This document shows positions 9,125-17,932 of a DNA stretch of 64,000 bases, one piece after another. Location of the stretch: positions 4,381,546-4,445,545 of the forward strand of contig NZ_CP036269.1 of the NCBI RefSeq assembly GCF_007744675.1, in the 5' to 3' direction. A program made the position numbers and the translations under genes. The notes below the pieces were generated by a model. That model ran no database searches. It saw nothing but the letters and a program-made list of their open reading frames with translations, and had not been told where the DNA came from. The stretch comes from Gimesia alba (GTDB lineage: Bacteria > Planctomycetota > Planctomycetia > Planctomycetales > Planctomycetaceae). Position 1 is the first letter of the stretch; each line of letters begins with the position of its first letter.

Positions 9125-9358
9125 ATGCCTTTTCATCTCTCAGAAAACGAACTCATCGGCGGCACCGTTCTGATCCTTTCGCTTTGGGGACTGATCAAAG
9201 ACCAATGGTTCCTGGCCAATACGCGCAAGGGACAGCGACTGACGGAATGGTTCGGGCCGAACCGCGCGATCTGGGTGCTGCGCATTATTTTTCTCACCGG
9301 CATGGTTTTCGGTGCCCTCCTGGCTTCAGGGATCATTCATCCCATTGAATGGGAATAA
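9125..9358 (+). CDS. Small membrane protein of unknown function
   Basis: A 77-residue protein with two hydrophobic stretches, LIGGTVLILSLWGLI near the N-terminus and IWVLRIIFLTGMVFGALLAS near the end, joined by a basic loop (NTRKGQRLTEWFGPN). It is predicted to be a two-span inner membrane protein. Its ATG directly follows the MFS stop codon, so it is likely translationally coupled and may help that transporter. I do not recognise the family. Confidence 0.7.
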   Translation: MPFHLSENELIGGTVLILSLWGLIKDQWFLANTRKGQRLTEWFGPNRAIWVLRIIFLTGMVFGALLASGIIHPIEWE

Positions 9359-9623
9359 GCACTGAGCCGCGGAGACTTCCGCAATAACCAGCCTGCCAGA
9401 ATGGCACGTCTCCCCCTGCGAATATCGACTGGATTCACATGCCAGATTGACATTCCCAGCGTCGTCCTCACCGAAACCACCTTAGACCATTTAACATAAA
9501 TCACATATAATCAATCACTTACAACACAATCGATTGTTTTTAACGAAGTCAGTCAAAATGGTATGGCCTTTGCATCTTCAATCATTCACGATCTTTGGTT
9601 TTAATGTTTGAGGAAATTGGGAA

Positions 9624-10079
9624 ATGCCGATTTTTCGCTGGGAACAATCATGGAATCCGCTCAGAGATTTGGAGCGTGAGGTAGACCGTCTGATTCAAGG
9701 CGTCGAATTCTCGGTACAGGGGATTCGCATGCCCCGTCAGTACCCTGCGGTCAATATTTTTGAGTTGGACCACGAGTTTCTGATCACGGCCGAACTTCCA
9801 GGGATGCAGGTTGAGGATCTGGATTTGACCATCGCCAATAGTGTGCTCACTTTGAAAGGGCACCGAAATCCACCCGTGATTGATGATGGCGAGATCCCTG
9901 AAGAACGCTTCCGCCGCCAGGAACGACCGTTTGGAGAATGGCAGCGATCAATCAGTATCCCCGATCGCATTTCTGAAGAACATCTTTCAGCAGAGTTCAA
10001 CGAGGGCGTGTTGAAGATCCACCTTCCCAAATTGGAAGAAGAACTCCCCCGCCAGATCCCGGTCAGTTCGGGGGAATAG
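9624..10079 (+). CDS. Hsp20/alpha-crystallin family small heat-shock protein
   Basis: A 151-residue ATP-independent holdase chaperone. The N-terminal arm ([20 protein letters not shown]) is followed by an alpha-crystallin domain (about 42-142) with [20 protein letters not shown], the family AxLPGM step, and [13 protein letters not shown] short tail with a possible I-x-I-like anchor (QIPV) ends the protein. A GAGGAAATTGGGA ribosome binding site lies upstream. It is followed after 10 nt by a second small heat-shock gene, and the two divergent products may form mixed oligomers (inference). I saw no CIRCE element in the 265 nt upstream. Confidence 0.93.
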   Translation: MPIFRWEQSWNPLRDLEREVDRLIQGVEFSVQGIRMPRQYPAVNIFELDHEFLITAELPGMQVEDLDLTIANSVLTLKGHRNPPVIDDGEIPEERFRRQERPFGEWQRSISIPDRISEEHLSAEFNEGVLKIHLPKLEEELPRQIPVSSGE

Positions 10080-10089
10080 GATACCAGAC

Positions 10090-10476
10090 ATGAGCAGACA
10101 ACATAATCCTGAAGAAGAACCGCGTGAAATTGCTCATCCAGAGCAATATGTGTTTACGCCGCCCATTGATATCTATGAAACCGAACAAGGCCTCGTGCTC
10201 TATGCCGATCTTCCAGGCGTCTCTGTCAATTCGCTGGAGTTGCAGGTACAGGATAACAAACTGACGCTCCTGGGGCGGGTCGAACCACAAATCCCGGAAG
10301 GTGCACGTCCGCTGCACAAAGAATACGAAGTGGGCAATTATCTGCGTTCCTTCATCTTAAGCGGTGAGATTGTGCACAGCGAAATTGAAGCAAAGCTGAC
10401 AAATGGCGTGCTGAGAATTTTTCTTCCCAAAGCTCCCAAAGCAGAGCCGCGAAGAATTCAGGTTAATACCGGCTGA
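10090..10476 (+). CDS. Hsp20/alpha-crystallin family protein, second copy
   Basis: A 128-residue small heat-shock protein with an alpha-crystallin domain at about 20-115: [20 protein letters not shown], then [13 protein letters not shown] and [20 protein letters not shown]. It lacks the long N-terminal arm of the gene upstream. It starts 10 nt after the first Hsp20 gene, so both are almost certainly made from one mRNA. The two differ strongly in sequence, which argues against recent duplication. Confidence 0.93.
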   Translation: MSRQHNPEEEPREIAHPEQYVFTPPIDIYETEQGLVLYADLPGVSVNSLELQVQDNKLTLLGRVEPQIPEGARPLHKEYEVGNYLRSFILSGEIVHSEIEAKLTNGVLRIFLPKAPKAEPRRIQVNTG

Positions 10477-10500
10477 GCAATACCGGTTGCCGCTGTTCGC

Positions 10501-11640
10501 TCATTTTTCTTGTGAGGATTGATTCTTTTCAACGGATTCACTTTGCAAAGAGGTTGGCTTTAAATCGTCTTCTTTGATTAAAGACTGATTAATTTTCTGC
10601 AACTGCAGTGCTTCTTCCCGATTTCCAATCAAACCTGCCGCACGCGCTAATGCGGAGATAAAACGTCGATCCGTTTGACGCGCTGCATAAAACGGCTTCA
10701 GCAAATCATACGCCTGTTGGCCAGCTCTCTGATAAATCAGTAGATCCGCCTTCAAAAGCAGGCTCTCAAAATCGTGAGGATCAGCCTGCAAGGCCTGTTC
10801 AATATGCGAAAGCGCGGCGTCAACCTTCCCCTGATTGCGATCAATCATTGCCAGATACCGCAGCGCCGTACTCGAATCGGGCCGTTGTTCCAGACACCAG
10901 TTCGCTTCCCGCTCTGCGGTTGTCAGGTCCCCCGTATAGAGCGCTGCATACGCCAGATTCAAATGCGCCTCATACAAGTCCGGCTCTAAAAACAGGACTT
11001 CTTTCAAAGGCCCCACCATTTCACTTGTTCTACCAGCCTGCCGCAGAATATTGGCAACGAGCATATAATGCGCAGCCTGATTCGCTCCCAGTTCAATACT
11101 GCGATTTGCATATTTGAGCGCACGGTCATTCTTACCGGCATTGAAAAACAGTCGTGCCAGTTGCTCGTGAAAACGACTCTCCTGGGGATACTTGCGAACC
11201 AGAATCATCAATGCCGGCTTCGCCTTGTCAGGCAGGTCCTGCTCCATTGCAATCTCGGCAATCGCTTCGACGGCTTCATAATAGCGCGGATGAAGCGATG
11301 TCACATGCGAATAATTTTCCAACGCCTGAAACGGAGCACGATCCTGGATCAATTGCCCTAATTGAAAATGGGCAAATTCATCATCCGGGTGCTGCTGCAG
11401 ATAGGCAATCAGCTCTTTCCGTCTGGCTTTCTCTGCTTTTGCTCCTGCCTCTTGATGTTCTTCCGACTGTTCGGACTGCTTCACAGTAGCCACTTCACTC
11501 TGATCGGAGAAATAATAGAGAAGCAAAGCCAGCATACCCACACCCGCCACGATCAGACCAATTGAAAACGAAACGCTTTTTTCCGGCTTGGAAAAGGGGT
11601 TGCTCAGTTTGTCAGATTCCGGCTGGTTATTCATATTCAT
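10501..11640 (-). CDS. Membrane-anchored TPR protein
   Basis: A 379-residue protein with one N-terminal membrane span (about 25-43, FSIGLIVAGVGMLALLLYYF) and the rest outside the membrane as TPR repeats (about 80-350). Examples are DEFAHFQLGQLIQDRAPFQA, YEAHLNLAYAALYTGDLTTA and STALRYLAMIDRNQGKVDAA. A charged segment (VATVKQSEQSEEHQEAGAKA) links span and repeats. Its ATG overlaps the stop of the CRTAC1 gene as ATGA, so it is translationally coupled. CRTAC1/TPR pairs are common in planctomycetes; their joint role is unknown. The C-terminal 25 residues are polar and Ser/Gln-rich. Confidence 0.82.
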   Translation of the reverse strand: MNMNNQPESDKLSNPFSKPEKSVSFSIGLIVAGVGMLALLLYYFSDQSEVATVKQSEQSEEHQEAGAKAEKARRKELIAYLQQHPDDEFAHFQLGQLIQDRAPFQALENYSHVTSLHPRYYEAVEAIAEIAMEQDLPDKAKPALMILVRKYPQESRFHEQLARLFFNAGKNDRALKYANRSIELGANQAAHYMLVANILRQAGRTSEMVGPLKEVLFLEPDLYEAHLNLAYAALYTGDLTTAEREANWCLEQRPDSSTALRYLAMIDRNQGKVDAALSHIEQALQADPHDFESLLLKADLLIYQRAGQQAYDLLKPFYAARQTDRRFISALARAAGLIGNREEALQLQKINQSLIKEDDLKPTSLQSESVEKNQSSQEK

Positions 11641-13406
11641 CGCAGATTAGATGAGATTTTTCGAGAATCACTCGTTCCTTCTATCAATGTATAATGCCCC
11701 CCCGGTTGTAATCCAGACCAGATTTCGGTTTTCCCTCCAGGCCACGTCACTTTGATGGAAACCGCCTCTCTGCTGGCTCCCAACCCGACTAAAATCCGGC
11801 CTTCATCCGACGAAAGATAACTGCTGCTGCCGTGTCGATAACGCGTCAATCGTCTGGAATCAGTACGAATCTCAACCTGGGCACCGATGGCACTGCGATT
11901 GGAAGTCGTTCCAATCAACTCCAGTGAAAGACTCTGATTGGTCGTCCTGCTTCGATTCCTCAGCAGCACCAGTTTCGTATTCAGATGTGAAATGGCAAGA
12001 TCAGCCAGCCCATCCCGATTAAAATCGGCAACCGCAGAGCCGCGACCGACTTGTTTTTTCTGAAAGAACGAGCCGGCCCGTGCCGATATTTCCTGAAACC
12101 GAATTCCCCCCTGATTCAGAAACAGCTGCGGTTCCTGCTCATAAGGTTCATTTTTCCCCAGCTGCGATAACCGATCGTGCACATGACCATTGGTCACAAA
12201 CAGATCTTCCCAGCCATCGTTGTCCGCATCCAGAAACGAGGCGCCAAAACCGAGCCGTACGCGGCTGGCCGTCGCCAGGCCCGTCTCATCGGTCACATCC
12301 AGAAAAAACAGAGCCCCCTCATTGCGATACAACGTGTTGGTTTCACCAAAGTAATTTGTCACGAATAAATCCAGCTGGCCATCGCCGTTATAGTCAGCTC
12401 CCGTCAGCCCCATCCCCGCTTCCCGATCTCCGGTACGATTGAAGGCGACGCCGGCAATCAAAGCCTGATCGGTGAAAACGCCCTGACCGTCATTCACCCA
12501 CAACTGGTTAGCCACCGAGTCGTTGGCAACATACAAATCAATGTCCCCGTCATGGTCGTAATCCGCCGCAAAAACGCCTAACCCCTGTCGGGCCGGCTCA
12601 CTGTGAAGACCTGCTTTCTTCGACATATTGAGAAAGTTGCCGTTTCCCAGATTCCGATACACCACGTCATACTCCCCGCTCACATAACGGGGGTGACAGA
12701 TAAAAAAGACACGCGTTCCATCGACCTTACGGCTGCAAATGGGATAGTTTTCCCGGTCAATTTCCAGGTAGTTCACCACATACAGATCAAGCAAGCCATC
12801 GCCATTCAAATCGGCCCAGGTACAACTGGCTCCATAGCCCGGGTCATCCACGTGGGCGGATTGCGATACATCTGAAAACGTACCGTCTCCATTATTGCAG
12901 TACAACAGATTCCGACCGAACTGACTGACATACAAGTCCTCAAATCCATCGTGATTATAATCTCCAACCGCAAGCCCCATTGAGTAACCAAAGTCGATTA
13001 ACCCCGACAGCGTTGTGACATCTTGAAATTGACTCTCCCCCCGGTTCTGAAACAACCGGTTGGATGTCGCGACATTGCTCGCATCACTCCGTTTTTTCTT
13101 AGGACTGCGCCATTCTTCACCCTGTGCACAATACAAATCGGGAAAGCCGTCGTGATCATAATCAATCCAGCCGATGCCCGATCCCATCATCAGGTGTAAA
13201 TGACGCTTGACCGTCAAGGGAGACTGATGTTGAAACGCGAGCTGTGAGGTAGTCGATACATCCTGAAACAAGATCGCAGGCTGCGGCTCCTCGGCGTTAC
13301 AAACAGTGCTGCAACTGCAAATGGCTCCTAAGCAGATGCAAAACACCACACTCCAGGCGCTCTCGAACAGGCTCGATGTCATTCTGTTAGAAAGGAAATT
13401 GATCAT
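11637..13406 (-). CDS. CRTAC1-family FG-GAP/ASPIC-UnbV secreted protein
   Basis: About 589 residues. After an N-terminal hydrophobic signal (WSVVFCICLGAICSCSTVCNA) there are at least seven FG-GAP/VCBS-type calcium-binding loops, such as DYDHDGFPDLY, DYNHDGFEDLYVSQFG, DLNGDGLLDLYVVNY, DYNGDGQLDLFVTNY and DADNDGWEDLFVTNG, forming a beta-propeller. The end (about 480-575) is an ASPIC/UnbV domain with IGAQVEIR, YLSSDEG and VTWPGGKTEIW. It probably binds calcium and surface ligands outside the cytoplasm. The start at 13406 is preferred for the GAGG upstream; a later ATG at 13382 avoids overlap with the creatininase gene but has no ribosome binding site. The downstream TPR gene is coupled by ATGA. 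Confidence 0.88.
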   Translation of the reverse strand: MINFLSNRMTSSLFESAWSVVFCICLGAICSCSTVCNAEEPQPAILFQDVSTTSQLAFQHQSPLTVKRHLHLMMGSGIGWIDYDHDGFPDLYCAQGEEWRSPKKKRSDASNVATSNRLFQNRGESQFQDVTTLSGLIDFGYSMGLAVGDYNHDGFEDLYVSQFGRNLLYCNNGDGTFSDVSQSAHVDDPGYGASCTWADLNGDGLLDLYVVNYLEIDRENYPICSRKVDGTRVFFICHPRYVSGEYDVVYRNLGNGNFLNMSKKAGLHSEPARQGLGVFAADYDHDGDIDLYVANDSVANQLWVNDGQGVFTDQALIAGVAFNRTGDREAGMGLTGADYNGDGQLDLFVTNYFGETNTLYRNEGALFFLDVTDETGLATASRVRLGFGASFLDADNDGWEDLFVTNGHVHDRLSQLGKNEPYEQEPQLFLNQGGIRFQEISARAGSFFQKKQVGRGSAVADFNRDGLADLAISHLNTKLVLLRNRSRTTNQSLSLELIGTTSNRSAIGAQVEIRTDSRRLTRYRHGSSSYLSSDEGRILVGLGASREAVSIKVTWPGGKTEIWSGLQPGGHYTLIEGTSDSRKISSNLR

Positions 13407-14190
13407 CCAATTTCGCCTCGGAGAGTTCAACCAGAAATTGTGACAGCCGCTCAACCAGAATCTGCATCAGCTTCTCCCCCTTCTCGGCGGTCGCCTGATG
13501 CGGATTTCCCGATCCCGAATTGGTCGTCAACAAATGCCAGGGGCGCGTAATACTAACCCATCCTTCATTCACAGCAGAGAACTGTGTCGCCTTGGTCGCG
13601 CCTTCATCGGCGTTCAAAGCGCCCGTTTCTGAATTCCGGTTCACAAGATGCGGGAAATAAGCCAGCGCCAGAGAGGTTTCCATCTCGCCTGCATGATCGT
13701 CCGGGTTTTCAAATATCTCCGGTTTGACATCGGCCGACGTACCTCGAAACCAGTCTGCCAGAAAGATTTGTACCGGCGTTGAACCGTGCAGTTCCCTTAA
13801 TAACGGTTTAAAGTCGTTGCCGCCATGACTGTTCAAAATCAATAGTTTATGCACGCCATGATTGGCGAGGGAGTCAACGAGATCGGCGATGATCTGACCC
13901 AACGTTGAGGGATTCACGTTCATCGACAGAGGAAACGCACTCTGATTGGTTTCGGTCCCGTAGGGAATCGGCGGCAGCATCACCACTTTCGCCCCCCGCT
14001 GATGGGCGGCTTCACAAACGCGTGAACTGATCGCATCGGCCTCATAGGTGTCTGTTCCATAAGGGAGATGTAAATTATGCGGCTCGGTCGCCCCCATCGG
14101 CAACACTGCCACTTGATAGGGGTTCTCTTTCACATACGCATAATTGATTTCAGATAAAATCCAGGGACGCATCTCAGGTTCAGCCGCCAC
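13387..14190 (-). CDS. Creatininase family protein
   Basis: A 267-residue cytoplasmic metal-dependent amidohydrolase-fold protein. Metal ligand motifs of the family are visible: GATEPHNLHLPYGTDTYEA (Glu, His, Asp), LLILNSHGGND (His) and DDHAGEMETS (Glu). The fold also serves dehydro-pterin and mycofactocin (MftE-like) chemistry, so true creatinine hydrolysis is not assured. The frame starts at a GTG with GGGAGA only two bases upstream; an ATG at 14172 is an alternative. It leads an apparent operon with CRTAC1 and the TPR gene, overlapping the former. Confidence 0.87.
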   Translation of the reverse strand: MAAEPEMRPWILSEINYAYVKENPYQVAVLPMGATEPHNLHLPYGTDTYEADAISSRVCEAAHQRGAKVVMLPPIPYGTETNQSAFPLSMNVNPSTLGQIIADLVDSLANHGVHKLLILNSHGGNDFKPLLRELHGSTPVQIFLADWFRGTSADVKPEIFENPDDHAGEMETSLALAYFPHLVNRNSETGALNADEGATKATQFSAVNEGWVSITRPWHLLTTNSGSGNPHQATAEKGEKLMQILVERLSQFLVELSEAKLDDQFPF

Positions 14191-14348
14191 TCTCCCATCT
14201 CCTTACTCGGTTGATTGCATAATACAGATTCGCAGAACACTGAGTTCATTCTAACAGGTTCATGACTCTAACTCATTCTATGACTACCGGATATTTCGAT
14301 TATATACATTCTTCTCCTGTGTTACTCTGTATTCCAGTGAACTCCTTG

Positions 14349-14387
14349 TATAATCTAAGGAAGAATAGAACATTTCCCTAAAGGAGG
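14349..14387 (+). promoter_or_regulatory. -10 element and strong ribosome binding site of the DUF1559 cluster
   Basis: A perfect TATAAT at 14349-14354 lies about 39 nt before the ATG, and AAAGGAGG (14380-14387) five bases before the start. No good -35 box stands 17 nt upstream. The near-perfect Shine-Dalgarno suggests efficient translation of the first DUF1559 gene. Confidence 0.5.
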
Positions 14388-14392
14388 CTCCC

Positions 14393-15349
14393 ATGGCCGA
14401 CTGGTATGTAAAGCGCGGCAGTCAGACAACAGGACCTTTAACACAAGAACGTTTAAAGGAACTTGCAGAGCAAGGCAAAGTCCAGAAATCCGATCTGGTC
14501 CGAAAGGGTGAGGATGGCAACTTTATACCCGCAGGTCAGTTCCCCGGTCTGATTCCAGACTCCGATGACTGGGAAACAGACTTCCAGCAACCAGCCGCAT
14601 CGCAAGCGGCACCGGCCAGAAAAAGTAAGACTACTCCGATTGTACTCCTTGCCATTCTGGGAGGCGGGGGAGTTATTGTGGTTATAATTCTGATAGCATT
14701 ACTTTTACCCGCCATCCAACAGGCCCGCGTAGCAGACCGCCACCCTACATCGAAAATCAAGTCAAAAAACAATCTGAAACAGATCGCCTTAGCGCTACAT
14801 AATTACCACGATCGCGATCGCGTCTTTCCTCCCGGAGGAATCGAAACCGCCGATGGTAAACCCTACCATAGTTGGCAGACGATGATTCTGCCCTTTGTGG
14901 ATCAAGGACAACTTCACAATCAGATCGACTTTGATCACCCCTGGACTAATCCTGCCAACCAGAGTCAGTTCCAGTTGAACCTACCGATTTACCTGAACCC
15001 CGCGATCGAAGAAACCGTTTCGCCGGAAGGCCTGGGGCTTTCGCATTATGTCGGAAACAAATTCCTGATGCAGACCAACGGAAACATGAGAATCCGTGAC
15101 ATCGTAGATGGCACTTCAAATACCATCATGGCCGTCGAGACAGGAGAAAACTTCAAACCCTGGGGCGATCCGACCAATATCGCAGATCCGGTTAACGTCA
15201 TAGGTGGCAAGAGAAAATCGTCATTCACAGGTGGGAATCATGTCATGATGAGTGATGGGAGAGTACGTTTTGTTTCAGAAAATATCGATCCCGCAATGCT
15301 AAAAGCATTGAGCACCCCCGATGGTGGAGAAACCGTTGGTGAATTTTAA
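14393..15349 (+). CDS. GYF-domain DUF1559 protein
   Basis: A 318-residue protein with an N-terminal GYF_2-like domain (about 3-50: WYVKRGSQTTGPLTQERLKE, with GPL and FIPAGQFPGL), a Pro/Ala linker, one membrane span (about 82-108) ending LLLPAIQQAR, and a C-terminal DUF1559 domain. The latter shows NNLKQIALALHNYHD, HSWQTMILPFVDQ, GTSNTIMAVETGENFKPWGD and a final NIDPAMLKALSTPDGGE. DUF1559 proteins are planctomycete pilin-like proteins of unknown function. Here the usual N-terminal prepilin leader is replaced by a cytoplasmic GYF module, which in other proteins binds Pro-rich peptides. It is the first of three tandem paralogues. Confidence 0.88.
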   Translation: MADWYVKRGSQTTGPLTQERLKELAEQGKVQKSDLVRKGEDGNFIPAGQFPGLIPDSDDWETDFQQPAASQAAPARKSKTTPIVLLAILGGGGVIVVIILIALLLPAIQQARVADRHPTSKIKSKNNLKQIALALHNYHDRDRVFPPGGIETADGKPYHSWQTMILPFVDQGQLHNQIDFDHPWTNPANQSQFQLNLPIYLNPAIEETVSPEGLGLSHYVGNKFLMQTNGNMRIRDIVDGTSNTIMAVETGENFKPWGDPTNIADPVNVIGGKRKSSFTGGNHVMMSDGRVRFVSENIDPAMLKALSTPDGGETVGEF

Positions 15350-15423
15350 TTTCTCTCTCCCAGAGAATATTCAAACCACGCACTTCAAAAGCCCGCCCAG
15401 ACTGTTTCGAAGGGATTTCTGAA

Positions 15424-16170
15424 ATGGAAAAAGAGACCTCTGAAAGAAAACCCGATCATTTCCTGTCAGTTTTGCTGATCGTCGTCGTTTCTCTTTTACT
15501 GATCGGCATTAGCTTTCCGATCTACGATGAACTTCGCTTCAAATTTCGAGACAGTAGACCCCCGCTTAACAGACGAAACATGAAACGGATCGGTCTGGCG
15601 CTGCATAACTACCATTGGACGTATCACACACTCCCGCCGGGCGCCATTATCAGTGAGAGTGGGATCCCCGCGCACAGTTGGCAGGCATTGATTCTTCCCT
15701 TTCTCGATCAGGAATTTCTCTTCAAACAGATTGACTTGAAAAAGCCTTGGAACGATCCTGCAAATCAGAAAGTCTTTCAACAGGAAATCCCCGTCTATCT
15801 CAGCCCAAAATCGAAAATGAAATTTTCTCGGGACGGTTATGCACTCTCGCATTTTGTCGGCAATCAACTGGTTCTGAAACCAGGCACCAACATCAGTCTC
15901 GAAGACATCCGCGACGGAACTTCCAACACGATCCTCGCCATAGAAATCGCTGAAAACTTTAAACCCTGGGGCGATCCGACGTCATTGACAGAACCAATTA
16001 AAGTCATCGGCCCCGATAAGAAAACGCCCGATTCAGGGGGAAGCTTCATCTTACTGTGAGATGGCGTGGTCCGATATATCTCCAAAGACGTTGATCCCGC
16101 AGTCTTAAAAGCACTCAGTACACCCGCTGGCAGTGAAGAAGCCGGCATTTTAAACTTAAATAGTAATTAG
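15424..16170 (+). pseudogene. DUF1559 protein interrupted by one in-frame TGA
   Basis: The frame runs 211 codons from the ATG, meets a TGA at 16057-16059, then continues in the same frame for 36 codons (starting DGVVRYISKDVDPAVLKALS) to a TAG at 16170. That tail matches the C-termini of both neighbours (DGRVRFVSENIDPAMLKALS and DGSVRFLSENIDPDILKAIS), so one base change created the stop, probably from a Ser codon (TCA). The product lacks GYF but keeps a membrane span (about 14-36) and the HSWQALILPFLDQ and ENFKPWGDPT motifs. A truncated protein may still be made. The rest shows no decay, so the change is recent or a sequencing error; readthrough cannot be excluded. Confidence 0.8.
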
Positions 16171-16185
16171 AATGAAAGATATAAA

Positions 16186-17019
16186 ATGTCAGACGATAAT
16201 CATCAATCGGAGCAAGATCAGACACAGCCAACAGAAAAGAAACCCGCGACGCAGATCACCGAATTTGAATCGGAGACAAGTAGTCCATCCACTTTTGAAT
16301 CACGAAAGAAAAAAAGCGAACGGGTCGTTTTAATCGTTGGCGGAATATTCTTAATTCTGGTGATCGTCATCCCCCTGATTCTCATGATCCCCGATTTTCG
16401 TCAGGAACGAGAAGCAACTCGACGGTCTGCAGCAAAGCACAATTTAAAAAACCTGGCACTCGTTCTCCACAATTATTATGACGAACAAGGCACATTTCCA
16501 CCGGGAGCCACAGAAACTCCGGAAGGGCTGCCGCTACACAGTTGGCAAACGGCTATTCTGCCCTATATTGACGAGCTAAATCTGTATCAGCGAATCGATT
16601 TGGAGCAGCCATGGAACGCTGACATCAACAAACCACACTTCCAGAAAGTGATTTCCTACTATCTTATACCAGGAAACGATCTCACGAAATCAGCTGACGG
16701 TTATGGCCTCACTCATTATGTTGGTAATGAACTGGTCCTTAAAAAGAATTCCGGTATTTCTCCTTATCAGATTCCAGATGGTTCATCAGAAACAATCCTC
16801 ATTCTGGAAGCAGGAGAAAACTTCAAACCATGGGGAGATCCAACATCGATTGCAAAACCATACGATGTGTTTGGTTCTGACCATAAATCACCAATGGTTG
16901 GAGGAACCCATGCTGTTTATGCAGACGGCAGTGTGCGTTTCCTTTCAGAAAACATCGATCCTGATATTTTAAAAGCCATCAGCACACCTGATGGCGGAGA
17001 AGTGATCGGTGAATTCTAG
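16186..17019 (+). CDS. DUF1559 protein, third tandem paralogue
   Basis: A 277-residue protein. A polar cytoplasmic N-terminus (about 1-45, Gln/Glu/Thr/Lys-rich) leads to one membrane span (about 46-68, VVLIVGGIFLILVIVIPLIL) and then a DUF1559 domain with HNLKNLALVLHNYYDEQGTF, HSWQTAILPYIDE, ENFKPWGDPTSIA and NIDPDILKAISTPDGGE. It follows the interrupted paralogue by 15 nt, so the three genes look like one transcription unit. It lacks the GYF domain of the first copy, so the N-termini have diverged while the outer domain is conserved. Confidence 0.87.
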   Translation: MSDDNHQSEQDQTQPTEKKPATQITEFESETSSPSTFESRKKKSERVVLIVGGIFLILVIVIPLILMIPDFRQEREATRRSAAKHNLKNLALVLHNYYDEQGTFPPGATETPEGLPLHSWQTAILPYIDELNLYQRIDLEQPWNADINKPHFQKVISYYLIPGNDLTKSADGYGLTHYVGNELVLKKNSGISPYQIPDGSSETILILEAGENFKPWGDPTSIAKPYDVFGSDHKSPMVGGTHAVYADGSVRFLSENIDPDILKAISTPDGGEVIGEF

Positions 17020-17064
17020 GTAGCGTTTCTGAAACCGAATTGTCCTTACAAATGAGGAGGAACC

Positions 17065-17154
17065 GCGGCTGATCCGGTTTTTGGTGATTTCCCAGCCAGA
17101 ATGACTTATTAGCCGCAGGGCGTTAGCCCCGGTTCTTCATCTCGCAGAGATGAA
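17065..17154 (+). repeat. REP-like composite repeat, copy B, with adjoining hairpin
   Basis: The 70 nt at 17065-17134 start GCGGCTGATCCGGTTT and end in the exact core GCAGGGCGTTAGCCCCGGTT. The same composite occurs at 52971-53040 with scattered changes. Directly after it, TTCATCTC/GAGATGAA forms a perfect 8-bp hairpin with loop GCA (17136-17154). It sits between the convergent DUF1559 and phosphorylase genes, where it could help end transcription, though no T-run follows. Confidence 0.8.
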
Positions 17155-17173
17155 AGCCCTGATTGAACTCCGG

Positions 17174-17932
17174 TTAATGCCGCGCATCGTAAAGCTGGAC
17201 CACCACGCCGTCCAGAAAGCTGGCCAGTCGAGTCGCGGCGTGCGACGCATCGCCGCGCAACTTCCACATCTCTTTGATACTTTCCGGTCGCTTGAGAACC
17301 GCCCCCAGAGCGGCACCCGCTCGGACGGCACCGGTCTCACTCAAAATTGAAACCACCTCAGCAGGCAGGTCTGCCGAACAATCATCGCTGATCGCCCGAA
17401 TCGCCATGAAGCCTTTCTTCTCCGCCTGACAGATCTGTGCGACGGCCAGACTTTCGAGGTCAACGGCCAATGCCTGATGCGATTCACCCAGTTTCAGTTT
17501 GTCTTCCGCTTTACGCACAATTTCATCCGTGTTGAGAATCCGCCCCACATGCAGCCCGTGTTCGGGGTCTTCCGGAAAGTGGACGTCGTTCTTCAATTCC
17601 TGGCCATGCAGATCACAGACCGATGTCGCGACAACAATATCGCCAATTTTCATCCCCGGTTTCAAAGCACCGGAAAAACCGACCGAAAGCACCCAGGGCG
17701 GAGAATGCGCGTCGATCAATGCCTGGGTCGCAGCCCGGGCGCGGGCAAAACCGACTCCCGTTTGCACGGCCGCCACTTTAATCCGATCCAGAAATCCGCC
17801 CCGAAACACATACGAACCGCCGGTATATTTCTTGACGTGCTCACAGCGATCCAGAAAGGGCTGGATCTCCATCGGCAGAGCACAAACCAGCCCGATATCC
17901 GCATGCGCTTTGTCAGCTTCGGGTGCATTCAA
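17174..17932 (-). CDS. Nucleoside phosphorylase family protein (MTA/SAH nucleosidase-like)
   Basis: A 252-residue protein of the PNP/UDP phosphorylase superfamily. Visible motifs are [19 protein letters not shown] at the N-terminus, [39 protein letters not shown] and [13 protein letters not shown], where the usual ME(S/T) is replaced by LES. It may split the glycosidic bond of a nucleoside such as methylthioadenosine, or act like the hopanoid-associated phosphorylase; sequence alone does not decide. The start is a TTG overlapping the serC stop (TTGA), with AAAAGGAA about nine bases before it. The first in-frame ATG would remove the conserved first strand. It is co-transcribed and probably translationally coupled with serC. 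Confidence 0.82.
   Translation of the reverse strand: MNAPEADKAHADIGLVCALPMEIQPFLDRCEHVKKYTGGSYVFRGGFLDRIKVAAVQTGVGFARARAATQALIDAHSPPWVLSVGFSGALKPGMKIGDIVVATSVCDLHGQELKNDVHFPEDPEHGLHVGRILNTDEIVRKAEDKLKLGESHQALAVDLESLAVAQICQAEKKGFMAIRAISDDCSADLPAEVVSILSETGAVRAGAALGAVLKRPESIKEMWKLRGDASHAATRLASFLDGVVVQLYDARH

Noticed and set aside
9359-9623. Search for a CIRCE element before the Hsp20 genes
   Set aside because: No TTAGCACTC/GAGTGCTAA pair was found; only a short GCGGA/TCCGC hairpin near 9368, which is too weak to call.
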